Source: Hirundichthys speculiger (taxonomy: Eukaryota; Chordata; Actinopteri; Beloniformes; Exocoetidae). From it: a DNA stretch of 64,000 nucleotides. The DNA is taken from positions 1 through 64,000 of the forward strand of contig JAGFBZ010002954.1 of assembly GCA_018398805.1 (NCBI GenBank). Direction: 5' to 3'. Within the stretch, counting starts at the first letter, position 1. Each line of letters begins with the position of its first letter. Below the pieces are notes generated by a model. The model saw only the letters and a list, made by a program, of their open reading frames with translations, had not been told where the DNA came from and searched no databases. The translations under genes were made by a program, and so were the position numbers. This document shows, in pieces, positions 31,667 to 42,651 of this stretch.

Positions 31667-31870
31667 TTAAAGTGGAGCTGCGTGGGGACAGATCAGGAAG
31701 GTCTGTTCTGGTCTGGCCAGCTGAGAAGATCTGATCCAGTTGTGGTTCCCACATCTGTCTCTGACTTTGACCCGGACCTTCTTTAGATCGTAGCCGGTCT
31801 GAGCGTTGGACAAAGACGACATCTGGTGGACGACAACGTTGAACATTTCTGGAGGTTTACGGACGTTCAC
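31667..31870 (-). CDS. Candidate terminal exon, unidentified
   Basis: The minus-strand frame reads VRKPPEMFNVVVHQM, SSLSNAQTGYDLKKVRVKVR and SSQLARPEQTFLICP to a TAA at 31,667. Acceptor-like CATCAG and CCTCCAG occur near its upstream end. The sequence is unique and of normal amino-acid composition. I do not recognise the family; a retroelement origin is not excluded. Confidence 0.3.
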   Translation of the reverse strand: MNVRKPPEMFNVVVHQMSSLSNAQTGYDLKKVRVKVRDRCGNHNWIRSSQLARPEQTFLICPHAAPL

Positions 31871-32194
31871 TGATGAACTTCACCCTGATGGTTCCCCCAG
31901 CTCAGACTGAAGTCTGGACCAGAACGCTCCAGAACCTACCAGCTGCAGTAGCCGCTAGCTGGTTGCTAGCATATCTCTAATGTCTGCTTCTAGCTAGTCA
32001 CTGCTCACTCAGTGAGGGTTTGGTGTCCTGAATCACCTTCTAGTCATTTTGTCCAGTGGTCCAGGTCACCGGTCCAGGTCAGTGATCCAGGTCAGTGGGA
32101 CAGGGTGCATTGTGGGATATTGAGTGTTCTGTACAGGGAAGGAGTTTTACAGTTTTACTCCATATTCAGATGCCATGAAAGGAGAGGACCAAAC
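31871..32194. other. Unique segment
   Basis: Includes a short triplication of GGTCCAGGTCA/GATCCAGGTCAG at about 32,059-32,097 and TGCATTGTGGGATATTGAGT at about 32,108, which looks like part of an interspersed fish repeat. Not assigned. Confidence 0.35.
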
Positions 32195-33103
32195 AGACTC
32201 TGAAGGTCTCAGGTCTGGTGAAGATCTCAGATCTGGTGAAGGTTTCAGGTCTGGTGAAGGTCTGGTGAAGGTCTCAGGTCTGGTGAAGGTCTCAGGTCTG
32301 GTGAAGGTCTCAGGTAGGTCTCAGGTCTGGTGAAGGTCTGGTGAAGGTCTCAGGTCTGGTGAAGGTCTCAGGTCTGGTGAAGGTCTCAGGTCTGGTGAAG
32401 GTCTCAGGTCTGGTGAAGGTCTGGTGAAGGTCTGGTGAAGGTCTGGTGAAGGTCTCAGGTCTGGTGAAGGTCTCAGGTCTGGTGAAGGTCTCAGGTCTGG
32501 TGAAGGTCTCAGGTCTGGTGAAGGTCTGGTGAAGGTCTCAGGTCTGGTGAAGGTCTCAGGTCTGGTGAAGGTCTCAGGTCTGGTGAAGGTCTGGTGAAGG
32601 TCTCAGGTCTGGTGAAGGTCTGGTGAAGGTCTCAGGTCTGGTGAAGGTCTGGTGAAGGTCTCAGGTCTGGTGAAGGTCTCAGGTCTGGTGAAGGTCTCAG
32701 GTCTGGTGAAGGTCTGGTGAAGGTCTCAGGTCTGGTCTCAGGTGAAGGTCTCAGGTCTGGTGGTGGTGAAGGTCTCAGGTCTGGTGAAGGTCTCTCAGGT
32801 CTGGTGAAGGTCTCAGGTCTAGGTCTCAGGTCTGGTGAAGGTCTGGTGGTGAAGGTCTCAGGTCTGGTGAAGGTCTCAGGTCTGGTGAAGGTCTGGTGAA
32901 GGTCTCAGGTCTGGTGAAGGTCTGGTGAAGGTCTCAGGTCTGGTGAAGGTCTCAGGTCTCAGGTCTGAAGGTCTCAGGTCTGGTGAAGGTCTCTCAGGTC
33001 TGGTCTGGTAAGGTCTCAGGTCTGGTGAAGGTCTCAGGTCTGGTGAAGGTCTAAGGTCTGGTGAAGGTCTGGTGAAGGTCTGGTCTGGAAGGTCTCAGGT
33101 CTC
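32195..33103 (+). repeat. 6/12/18-bp GGTCTGGTGAAGGTCTCA minisatellite
   Basis: Units of 18 bp (GGTCTGGTGAAGGTCTCA) and 12 bp (GGTCTGGTGAAG) interleaved. It shares the GGTGAAGG core with the arrays at 18.4 and 54.6 kb. The last 300 bp are more disordered. Confidence 0.95.
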
Positions 33104-33225
33104 TTTCAACCCTGGAAACTTACCTGATTCTATAAATAACTGCTGTAGAATCATCCGGATGTTTACGGGGAGTTCTGAACTTTGACAAGCTGAGAGTTTA
33201 TTCCTCCGGTGGTTTTAACGGCCGA

Positions 33226-33285
33226 TGACATCACAGGAAGTTACAGCGCTGACAGGAAGTTAGCGCTGATGGACTTCCTGATTGG
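33226..33285 (+). promoter_or_regulatory. ETS-site cluster with CRE-like and CCAAT elements
   Basis: TGACATCA (33,226), ACAGGAAGT (33,233), ACAGGAAGT (33,252), ACTTCCTG (33,273, reverse ETS site) and ATTGG (33,281, inverted CCAAT) within 60 bp. AGCGCTGA occurs twice, so part of this is a short duplication. About 420 bp downstream, AGTTTCACTTTAG (33,704) is one base from an ISRE. This may be a small enhancer or promoter. Confidence 0.35.
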
Positions 33286-33882
33286 AGCCTGTGGTCTGAG
33301 TCACAGCTCTGATTTGCTGCCTGAAGTCTGAATCTTCTTGCAACAGTTTGAGTTTTTAAATTCAGATTTTCTTGCAAATTTCAGTGTAAAGTAAAAACAT
33401 TTTAGAAGTTTTGTTGTTAACATTTGTGGTATTTTTCCAGCTTTCAGTCTGTTTTATTTCAAATTTTCCAGGATTCAGTAGATCCTGAGATGCAGCTCCT
33501 GTTATTTTCTCGTGTTTTTCCAACAGAGACGTAGTTTTTTCTCAATAAGATGGATTTACAACTCAAACTCTGACTGAAGCTTGAACTCCCTGCCTGAGTC
33601 GCAGTACTTTTCCTCTCTGTGTTGTGCTGAGTAACGCTGACGGAGATCAGCTGATCTCTGCAGTGATGAAACGCTGTTTTCTCCTCGTTCCCACTTCTAT
33701 GGAAGTTTCACTTTAGCCTGAATTCAGAACAAGCTGAGACACGACCAGAGAGGAGGAGACGCCCCGATCCAGACCTGAGCCCAGACTGGAACCTGAACCA
33801 GTTCCTGATTAAACTGGAGCTGCCGCTGTTTCTGCCCCCTAGTGGACAAAATATAACTGCAGTGATAAAACCTGCTGGACAC
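33286..33882. other. Unique segment
   Basis: AT-rich sequence with the ISRE-like site noted for the ETS cluster, and an isolated CCCCCTAGTGGACAAAATAT near 33,836 just before the next 28-bp array. The latter resembles the CTAGTGG core of the array unit and may mark where the array started. Confidence 0.4.
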
Positions 33883-35250
33883 CTGCAGTTCCTCTACTGA
33901 CCACTAGAGGCTGCGGTTCATCTACTGACCACTAGAGGCTGCAGTTCCTCTACCGACCACTAGAGGCTGCAGTTCCTCCACTGACCACTAGAGGCTGCAG
34001 TTCCTCTACCGACTTCTAAAGACTGCAGTTCCTCTACTGACCACTAGAGGCTGCAGTTCCTCTACTGACCACTAGAGGCTGCACTTCCTCTATTGACCAC
34101 TAGAGGCTGCAATTACTGTACCGACCACTAGAGGCTGCAGTTCCTCTACCGACCACTAGAGGCTGCAGTTCCTCTACCGACCACTAGAGGCTGCGGTTCC
34201 TCTACCGACCACTAGAAGGCTGCAGTTCCTCTACTGACTACTAGAGACTGCAGTTCCTCTACCGACCATTAGAGGCTGCAGTTACTGTACCGACCACTAG
34301 AGGTTGCGGTTCCTCTACCGACCACTAAAACTGCAGTTCCTCTACTGACCACTAGAGGCTGCAGTTCCTCTATTGACCACTAGAGGCTGCAGTTCCTCTA
34401 CTGACCACTAGAGACTGCAGTTCCTCTACTGACCACTAGAGGCTGCAGTTCCTCCACTGACCGCTAGAGGCTGCAGTTCCTCTACCGACCACTATAGGCT
34501 GCAGTTCCTCTACCGACCGCAAGAGGCTGCGGTTCCTCTACTGACCACTATAGGCTGCAGTTCCTCTACCGACCGCAAGAGGCTGCGGTTCCTCTACTGA
34601 CTGCTAGAGGCTGCAGTTCCTCTATTGACCACTAGAGGCTGCAGTTCCTCTACTGACCACTAGAGGCTGCAGTTCCTCTACTGACCACTAGAGACTGCAG
34701 TTCCTCTACCGACCACTAAAACTGCAGTTCCTCTACTGACCACTAGAGGCTGCAGTTCCTCTATTGACCACTAGAGGCTGCAGTTCCTCTACTGACCACT
34801 AGAGACTGCAGTTCCTCTACCGACCACTAGAGACTGCAGTTCCTCTACTGACCACTAGAGGCTGCAGTTCCTCCACTGACCACTAGAGGCTGCAGTTCCT
34901 CCACTGACCACTAGAGGCTGCAGTTCCTGTACAGACCACTAGAGGCTGCAGTTCCTCTACTGACCGCTAGAGGCTGCGGTTCCTCTACTGACTGCTAGAG
35001 GCTGCAGTTCCTCTACTGACCACTAGAGGCTGCAGTTCCTCTACTGACCACTAGAGGCTGCAGTTCCTCTACTGACCACTAGAGGCTGCAGTTCCTCTAT
35101 TGACCACTAGAGGCTGCAGTTCCTCTACTGACCACTAGAGGCTGCAGTTCCTCTACTGACCACTAGAAGCTGCAGTTCCTCTACTGACTACTAGAGACTG
35201 CAGTTCCTCTACCGACCACTAGAGGCTGCAGTTCCTCTACTGACCACTAG
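33883..35250 (+). repeat. 28-bp minisatellite family, array 3
   Basis: Same unit and orientation as arrays 1 and 2, about 49 copies by length. Variants include GACCACTAAAACTGCAG (shortened), ATTGACC, and an internal block of several units duplicated (compare 34,320-34,440 with 34,720-34,850). Confidence 0.96.
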
Positions 35251-35522
35251 GGTCAGTCTCCAATAGTAAGTTAGCCTCCGCTGATCTTCACGTTTATTTG
35301 TCCAGCTGTGAAACAGAAATCAACATATTTACAGTCTGGATCAAAGACCAGTTTTGGTCTCCATAGATGGATTTTAAATCAATGACACGGCACTGTTTTC
35401 TGCAGGAATGAAGGTGTAGTTTTCTGAGTGATAGCTGTTTTTTTCAGCCAGATGACTTCAGCTACGGAGCATTTTCTTCTTTTTTCCACCAGTGGGTTTT
35501 TGTTTTTGTCCTCTCTTGTCAG

Positions 35523-35659
35523 GGAGCTTCATCAACAGCTATCTTCAGTGGAACGAGGCCACACTTTCTATGTCAAAGCTGGCCGTGGCTGAAACGCCTG
35601 AGCTCTCAGATAAAGCTGGAGGTGCATCTTCAGCTGTGATTGTCATCAGCGGTGACTGA
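35523..35659 (+). CDS. Candidate terminal exon, 45 codons
   Basis: A strong pyrimidine tract, TTTGTCCTCTCTTGTCAG, precedes GG and a frame beginning SFINSYLQWNEATLSMSKLA, then ETPELSDKAGG and VIVISGD to a TGA. The acceptor and the clean frame are suggestive. The surrounding sequence (AGTTTTGGTCTCCATAGATG at 35,351) looks like an interspersed fish repeat, so this could be part of a transposable element. Confidence 0.3.
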
Positions 35660-36524
35660 AGGAGTCTTTCATGCCTGTGATGGAATCTTCAACCACTGTC
35701 TTCTGCTCTGAAGCACTGATGCAGCACCAACAACAACCGCTTCAATGGGTTTTAAACATCTGCAGGAGTCTGAAGACCTGAGCTGTCTGGAGAAGGTTTC
35801 ACCTGCAGAAGTCTCCAGACCAAGTGGACCACCGCTGGAGCAACATTATCCAGTATTGGGCCGTAAAAAACAAGAAGCTGATGTCTTACACAAAAAGTAA
35901 TTATAAATTAAAATAATTTGTTCACATTTCCAACTGATCAAATGTGGTTTTAGGAGAAAAACTGAAAAGGTTTTTTAGCATGTAGAGTTGAGATGTTGCT
36001 CAGACTGAAGGGGATACTGGTGTGGTCCAGACCTTCATTCCTGGGATGCTCCTCATTCTTCAGGTGAGTTTCCTCTTCAGCTTCATTCATCTGGCTTCAC
36101 CTCCAACGTGCCTCAGATTCCAGCCTGTTTCTGTTTCTTTGTTCGTCGATGAGTCTGAGCAGAAGGAATCACAAACACGTTGAAGCTGCAGGAGCAGGAC
36201 GCCAGTAGGGTGACATCACACACCACCGCGGTCCTCCAAGACCTGTTCCAGGACCTGTTCCAGGACCTGTTCCAGGACTGTTATGGGCCTCGCCTCCAAG
36301 CTGACAGCCTGCCTGGCGTGGGAACGTTCCTCAGATGCTTTCACATGTCACCATCGTTCCTCTGTGATGGTTTCAGCCTGACTGGAAACGAAAGTAGCAG
36401 AACAATGGCAGGAGAACTCAGGTCCAGACCTCAGGTCCAGAACCACTAACAGATTCAATTCATTTCTGACTCGAAAAGCTGCAGAATTTCTGACTGAAAA
36501 CTTCAAATCTGTGTACAACCTCTA
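35660..36524. other. Unique segment
   Basis: Contains a 12-bp GACCTGTTCCAG repeat, three copies, at about 36,240-36,277, and an 89-codon open frame at 36,180-36,449 with no recognised domain. No gene called. Confidence 0.35.
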
Positions 36525-39500
36525 TTTGTCCTCTACTAGACCTCTACTAGTCCTCTACTAGTCCTCTACTAGTCCTCTACTGGACATCGACTAATCCTCT
36601 ACTAGTCCTCTACTAGTCCTCTACAGGACCTCTACTAGTCCTCTACTAGTTCTCTACTGGACCTCTACTAGTTCTCTACTACTAGTCTCTACTACCTCTA
36701 CTAGTCTACTGGACCTCTACTAGTCCTCTACTGGACCTCTACTAGACCTCTACTAGTCCTCTACTGGACCTCTACTAGTCCTCTACTAGTCCTCTACTGG
36801 ACCTCTACTCGACCTCTACTGGACCTCTACTGGACCTCTACTAGACCTCTACTAGTCCTCTACTGGACCTCTACTAGTCCTCTACTGGACCTTTACTAGT
36901 CCTCTACTAGTCCTCTACTGTACCTCTACTAGTCCTCTACAAGACCTCTACTACTTTCTACTGGACCTCTACTAGTCCTCTACTAGTCCTCTACTGGACC
37001 TCTACTAGTCTTCTACTAGTCCTCTACTAGTCCTCTACTGGACCTCTACTAGACCTCTACTAGTCCTCTACTAGTCCTCTACTGGATCTTTACTAGTCCT
37101 CTACAAGACCTCTACCAGTCGTCTACTAGACCTCTACTAGTCCTTTACAAGTTCTCTACTAGTCCTCTACTTTTCCTCTACTAGACCTCTACTGGACCTC
37201 TACTAGCCCTCTACTGGACCTCTACTAGTCCTCTACTAGTTCTTTACTAGTCCTCTACTGGACCTCTACTCGTCGTCTACTTGACCTCTACAAGACTCTA
37301 CTAGGCCTCTACTGGACCTCTACTCGTCGTCTACTTGACCTCTACAAGACTTCTACTAGGCCTCTACTGGACCTCTACTAGTCCTCTACTAGACCTCTAC
37401 TGGACCTCTACTAGTCCTCTACTGGACCTCTACTAGACCTCTACTAGTCCTCTACTAGTCCTCTACTACTCTACTACCTCTACTACTACTAGTCTCTACT
37501 ACTCTAGTCCTCTACTAGTCCTCTACTGGACCTCTACTAGTCCTCTACTGGACCTCTACTACCTCGTCTACTGGACTACTAGTCTACTAGTCTTCTACTA
37601 ATTCTCTACTAGTCCTCTAGTCCTCTACAGGACCTCTACTAGTCCTCTACTGGACCTCTACTAGTCGTCTACTAGTCTTCTACTAATTCTCTACTAGTCC
37701 TCTACTAGTCCTCTACAGGACCTCTACTAGTCCTCTACTAGTCCTCTACTGGACCCTACTAGGCCTCTACTGGATCTCTACTAGTCCTCTACAAGACCTC
37801 TACTAGTTGTCTATGAGACCTCTACTGGTCCTTTACAAGTTCTCTACTAGTCCTCTACTAGTCCTTTACTAGTTCTCTAGTTGTCCTCTACTAGACCTCT
37901 ACTAGTCTTTTACTGGACCTCTGCTGTACCTCTACTGGACCTCTACTAGACCTCTACTGGACCTCTACTGGACCCTCTACCCCTACTGGACCTCTACTGG
38001 ACCTCTACTGGACCTGTACTGGACCTAGTCCTCTACTGGACCTCTACTGGATCTCTACTGGACCTCTACTGGACCTAGTCCTCTACTGGACCTCTACTAG
38101 TCGTCTACTAGTCTCTACTAATTCTCTACTAGTCCTCTACTAGTCCTCTACAGGACCTCTACTCTCTACTGGACCTCTCTACTGGACATAGTCCTCTACG
38201 GACCTATCCTCTACTGGACCTGTACTCTGGACCCTCTACTGGACCTCTACTGGACCTCTACTGGACCTAGTCCTCTACTGGACCTCTACTAGTCGTCTAC
38301 TAGTCTTCTACTAATTCTCTACTAGTCCTCTACTAGTCCTCTACAGGACCTCTACTAGTCCTCTACTGGACCTCTATGGACCTACTACTGTCCTCTACTG
38401 GACCTCTACTAGTCCTCTACTAGTCTCTCTTACTAATCTCTACTAGTCCTCTACTAGTCCTCTACTAGGACCTCTACTAGTCCTCTACTGGACCTCTACT
38501 AGTCGTCTACTAGTCTTCTACTAATTCTCTACTAGTCCTCTACTAGTCCTCTACAGGACCTCTACTAGTCCTCTACTAGTCCTCTACTGGACCCTACTAG
38601 GCCTCTACTGGATCTCTACTAGTCCTCTACAAGACCTCTACTAGTTGTCTATGAGACCTCTACTGGTCCTTTACAAGTTATCTACTAGTCCTCTACTAGT
38701 CCTTTACTAGTCTCTACCTCTACTAGACCTCTAGTCTTTTACTGGACCTCTGCTGTACCTCTACTGGACCTCTACTAGACCTCTACTGGACCTCTACTGG
38801 ACCTAGTCCTCTACTGGACCTGTACTGGACCTAGTCCTCTACTGGACCTCTACTGGATCTCTACTGGACCTCTACTGGACCTAGTCCTCTACTGGACCTG
38901 TACTGGACCTGTACTGGACCTGTACTGGACCTGTACTGGACCTAGTCCTCTACTGGATCTCTACTGGACCTAGTCCGCTACTGGACCTCTACTGGATCTC
39001 TGCTGGACCTCTACTGGACCTAGTCCTCTACTGGACCTGTACTGGACCTCTACTGGACCTGTACTGGACCTCTACTGGACCTGTACTGGACCTGTACTGG
39101 ACCTAGTCCTCTACTGGACTCTACTGGACCTAGTCCGCTACTGGACTCTACTGGACTAGTCTACGGACCTCTACTGGACCTCTACTGGACCTAGTCCTCT
39201 ACTGGACCTCTACTGGACCTAGTGGACCTCTACTGGACCTACTGTCCTCTACTGGACCTGTACTGGACCTCTACTGGACCTGTACTGGACCTGTACTGGA
39301 CCTAGTCCTCTACTGGATCTCTACTGGACCTAGTCCGCTACTGGACCTCTACTGGATCTCTACTGGACCTCTACTGGACCTCTACTGGACCTGTACCGGA
39401 CCTGCACTGGACCTGTACTGGACCTAGTCCTCTACTGGACCTGTACTGGACCTGTACTGGACCTAGTCCTCTACTGGACCTGTACTGGACCTGTACTGGA

Positions 39501-40319
39501 CCTGTACTGGACCTCTACTGGACCTCTACTGGACCTAGTCCTCTACTGGACCTGTACTGGACCTGTACTGGACCTCTACTGGACCTCTACTGGACCTAGT
39601 CCTCTACTTGACCTCTACTGGACCTCTACTGGACCTCTACTGGACCTAGTCCTCTACTGGACCTCTACTGGACCTAGTCCGCTACTGGACCTCTACTGGA
39701 CCTCTACTGGACCTAGTCCTCTACCGGACCTGTACCGGACCTGTACTGGATCTCTACTGGACCTAGTCCGCTACTGGACCTCTACTGGACCTCTACTGGA
39801 CCTAGTCCTCTACTTGACCTCTACTAGTCCTCCACTGGACCTCTACAGGACCTCTACTGGTCCTCTACTGGACCTCTACTGGATCTCTACTGGACCCCTC
39901 CTGGACCTGTACTGGACCTAGTCCTCTACTGGACCTGTACTGGACCTGTACCGGACCTGTACTGGACCTGTACTGGACCTAGACCTCTACTAGTCCTCTA
40001 CTGGACCTGTACTGGACCTCTACTGGACCTCTACAGGACCCCTCCTGGACCTGTACTGGACCTCTACTGGACCTGTACTGGACCTCTACTAGATCTCTAC
40101 TGGACCTAGTCCTCTACTGGACCTCTACTGGACCTGTACTGGACCTAGTCCTCTACTGGATCTCTACTGGACCTCTACTGGACCTGTACTGGACCTGTAC
40201 TGGACCTCTACTGGACCTGTACTGGACCTCTACTGGACCTGTACCGGACCTGTACTGGACCTCTACTGGACCTGTACTGGACCTGTACCGGACCTGTACC
40301 GGACCTGTACTGGACCTGT
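36525..40319 (+). repeat. 11-bp CCTCTACTAGT minisatellite, 3.8 kb
   Basis: Units CCTCTACTAGT and CCTCTACTGGA, with CCTGTACTGGA dominating towards the right end and short CCTAGT spacers. The left half is ACTAGT-rich and the right half is ACTGGA-rich, a gradient of unit type. A block of about 400 bp around 37,590-37,990 recurs at about 38,280-38,800. Confidence 0.96.
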
Positions 40320-40660
40320 CACTGCGGTGGCTCCAGGTCGGTCTGAACTGCCATCAGAACCTCTAAGTCTTTAATGAGTGAGCTCTCTGTTACGGGCCTG
40401 GACTCATTCAGTGTTTTGGAGGCTTTATGTTTTGGCACCAGAACAGTTGCTGAGTCTTTCCAAATGCTGGGGTTTATATTTGGAGGCGGAGGGACACTGG
40501 GCTGTTTGCCAAAGTTCTGGAGAACCTGGCCTCCAGCTCCATCAGGGCCTGGCTTTATCTGATTTGATTTGGTTGCACATTTTTCCTTCTGAATACGCAG
40601 TGAAATGTTCAGCAGCACGTCCCGTCTCAGACTAAAACCAGAACCAGTGAAAAGACTCAA
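40319..40660 (-). mobile_element. LINE reverse-transcriptase relic
   Basis: The minus-strand frame of 113 codons contains KPGPDGAGGQVLQNF, SIWKDSATVLVPKHK and LNESRPVTESSLI. These match the GPDG...VL, WK.S...PVPK and LNDYRPVALTS blocks at the N-terminal side of LINE RTs. It is cut at both ends, with the 11-bp array starting right after it. Confidence 0.75.
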
Positions 40661-40744
40661 ACCCTGGTTCTAAAATAATGACCAGAAGCAGCTGGAAAAG
40701 GGACTAACTATGTAAACATTTCTTCTTTCCTCATAACTTTCTCT

Positions 40745-40914
40745 GAGAAATTCCGTCTTCAGTTCCAGGATTGCAGCGTAGATGATGATTGCACCAGACC
40801 AGGATGAGTCAGCTCCCTGCAGCCGGAGAATGTGCACTCAAAGCCGCAGAAATGTGCGTTATTTTCAGGTTTGAGTAACCGGGAGTGGCCTGTTGGTTTT
40901 ATGGGCGTTTCTTT

Positions 40915-40950
<36 letters not shown>

Positions 40951-40973
40951 CACCTGAGCTGCGCGGATAAAAG
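40745..40973 (+). promoter_or_regulatory. Promoter of the intronless IER3 gene
   Basis: GAGAAATTCC (40,745, one mismatch from a kB site), TGAGTCA (AP-1, 40,805-40,811), a 29-base poly(A) tract (40,919-40,947), and ATAAAAG (TATA-like, 40,967-40,973), 91 bp before the ATG. NF-kB and AP-1 control are known for mammalian IER3. Spacing of AP-1 to TATA (about 162 bp) resembles that of the two-exon paralogue (about 152 bp). Confidence 0.6.
40919..40947 (+). repeat. Poly(A) tract of 29
   Basis: Twenty-nine A residues, 20 bp upstream of the TATA-like box of the IER3 gene. Confidence 0.95.
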
Positions 40974-41063
40974 TCAGGAGCAGAACAGCCAGCAGCCACA
41001 TCTGACTTCTGAACATTTCCGAGACACAAACACCGAGAAACTCCACAGAAAAAACCCGAGAAC

Positions 41064-41618
41064 ATGTCCACGCGACCAGCCAGCATGACTCTCACCGTCC
41101 GCCGGGAGAGCTTCGCCTTCAGCGGGACGACGAGCCGCAGCACCGAGCCGGAGGTCTTCACCTTTGAGCGGGTCCAAGCACCCGCCGCCACCGCCGTGCG
41201 CTCCTGCGTGCCAGTGAGGCCCAGGAAGCGCGCCACCCGCGTCATGTATCCTGCCAAGGTGCGCATGCACCTCCCTCCGCCGGAGCGCAGCCAGGCCAAG
41301 CGCTGGCTGCTGCTGCTGGTGCTGGTGGTGCTGTGGCAGGTCTACACGGAGGAGCCCTGGGTGGACGCGCCGCTGGGGGCCGCGGACGCCGCCGCAGCAG
41401 ACTATCAGACCTTCCCGTTCCAGTCCGCGGAGCAGGACTCGTCCTCCGAGCTGTCGGCCGCCTGCGGCGTCGCCCGCCCCGCCGGAGAGCATCTGATTTC
41501 GGACAGCGCGTGTCTGCCGCCCGCGCAGGAGTCTGACGGCAGCACGTTCGAGCAGAGCGCGGGGAAGAGCTACATGGTGGCGCTGCTGGTCTACCACAGA
41601 CTGGGCAACGACAACTGA
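41064..41618 (+). CDS. ier3: Immediate early response 3 (IER3/IEX-1) homologue
   Basis: A 184-residue protein in one exon. PEVFTFERV at residues 29-37 matches the conserved PEIFTF block. RKRATRVMYPAKVRMHL at 54-70 matches the basic RRVLYP region. A hydrophobic helix, WLLLLVLVVLWQV, lies at 81-93, followed by YTEE at 94-97. These occur in the same order as in mammalian IER3, a stress- and growth-factor-induced, membrane-associated regulator of ERK phosphatase activity and survival. The C-terminal half (Ala- and Ser-rich, ending YMVALLVYHRLGNDN) has no domain I can name. The local sequence is GC- and CpG-rich. Upstream AP-1 and TATA-like sites and a 3' AU-rich element fit immediate-early control. 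The ATG at 41,064 is the first in frame after the TATA-like box. Confidence 0.88.
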   Translation: MSTRPASMTLTVRRESFAFSGTTSRSTEPEVFTFERVQAPAATAVRSCVPVRPRKRATRVMYPAKVRMHLPPPERSQAKRWLLLLVLVVLWQVYTEEPWVDAPLGAADAAAADYQTFPFQSAEQDSSSELSAACGVARPAGEHLISDSACLPPAQESDGSTFEQSAGKSYMVALLVYHRLGNDN

Positions 41619-42011
41619 GCCCGCGATCGGAACCGTAACCCGCCCACACGTTGGCGTCTGGGCCGGAACACTAACCGAGAACCGGAGCGGAGACTCCGGA
41701 AAGCAGCGGGGCGAACCTGCGCGCCGCGTCCGAGAAGGAGCTCCGACCGTCGGCTTGAGGCCGACAGCAGCCTCGCCTCCACACCAGCAGTCTGGAGGGG
41801 GGCAGCGCAGACCCCGAGGGGACTGTGAACGTTTAAAAACTCAGAACTCCAGAAAACTTGAACTGAAAGTGGGATTTCCACAGAGACTCTGACTGCAGGA
41901 AACTGCTGTTTTTATGTGAAAAACTAAAACTGTCACTATGGAGGCCGAAAGGCCTGAAACTGACACTGTTGTTGTGTTGTTGTTGTTGTTGTTGTTGTTT
42001 AGATGTCTTAT

Positions 42012-42065
42012 TTTGCTATTTATTCTATTTGCTATTTATTTAATATTAATAATATTTTAATTAAA
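42012..42065 (+). promoter_or_regulatory. 3' AU-rich element and poly(A) signal of ier3
   Basis: CTATTTATTCTATTTGC and CTATTTATTTAAT give ATTTA at 42,018, 42,034 and 42,038, the last two overlapping. This is the class of element that destabilises immediate-early mRNAs. ATTAAA at 42,060 is a plausible polyadenylation signal. A GTTGTT microsatellite (41,970-42,000) precedes it. Confidence 0.65.
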
Positions 42066-42181
42066 AAAATGTTCAAATGAAGTTGTTCTAAGTCTTGAAC
42101 CTTTTTTGAGTCTTCGGCAGCTCTTCATCTCAAATAACAGACGTTCACTCAAGTATTTCCAGTCAGAATTAAGTTACATCA

Positions 42182-42651
42182 CACTGTTTGCCTTTGCTGT
42201 AATTTTTACAGTAAAATACCACAAAATGCCCAGTAAACCTACCACAAAATATGATTACAACAAGTTACTGTAATTTGCATAGTATTATGGGCAAAGTGCC
42301 TTTATTTACAGTAACTTGCTGTATTTTTTGAAATTGTGGTAAATTACTGTTGACATTTACAGTAATGTTACTGTAGGCCTTTGTGATGGTAAATTTATAT
42401 GTCTAACTTTTAGTTTTAGTCTTTTAGTATAGTAAATTTTAGCTTATTTATTGTATAATTTTAGTTATTTTTATCATGTCTTTGCACTTATATCTTTTAA
42501 TTCTCTTATTTATTTGGTTTTAGCCAGTAAAGATGATTTACTGTAAAACATTATTACAGGATTAATACTGTAAGGTGGTAATTACGGTAACTTACTGGCA
42601 ATAGTGTTGCCAGTAAACTACTGTAAAAATACAACAAAATGTCTAACAGTG
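42182..42651. mobile_element. hAT-like MITE, about 470 bp
   Basis: Begins CACTGTTTG and ends AACAGTG, so the termini are inverted. Inside are many copies of TTACTGTAA/TTTACAGTAA in both orientations. No open frame. The class is inferred from the CACTGTT-like ends; I could not identify a clean 8-bp target duplication. Confidence 0.55.

Noticed and set aside
41242..41881. Minus-strand Arg/Pro/Ala-rich frames opposite ier3
   Set aside because: Antisense shadows of the GC-rich coding sequence; no homology.
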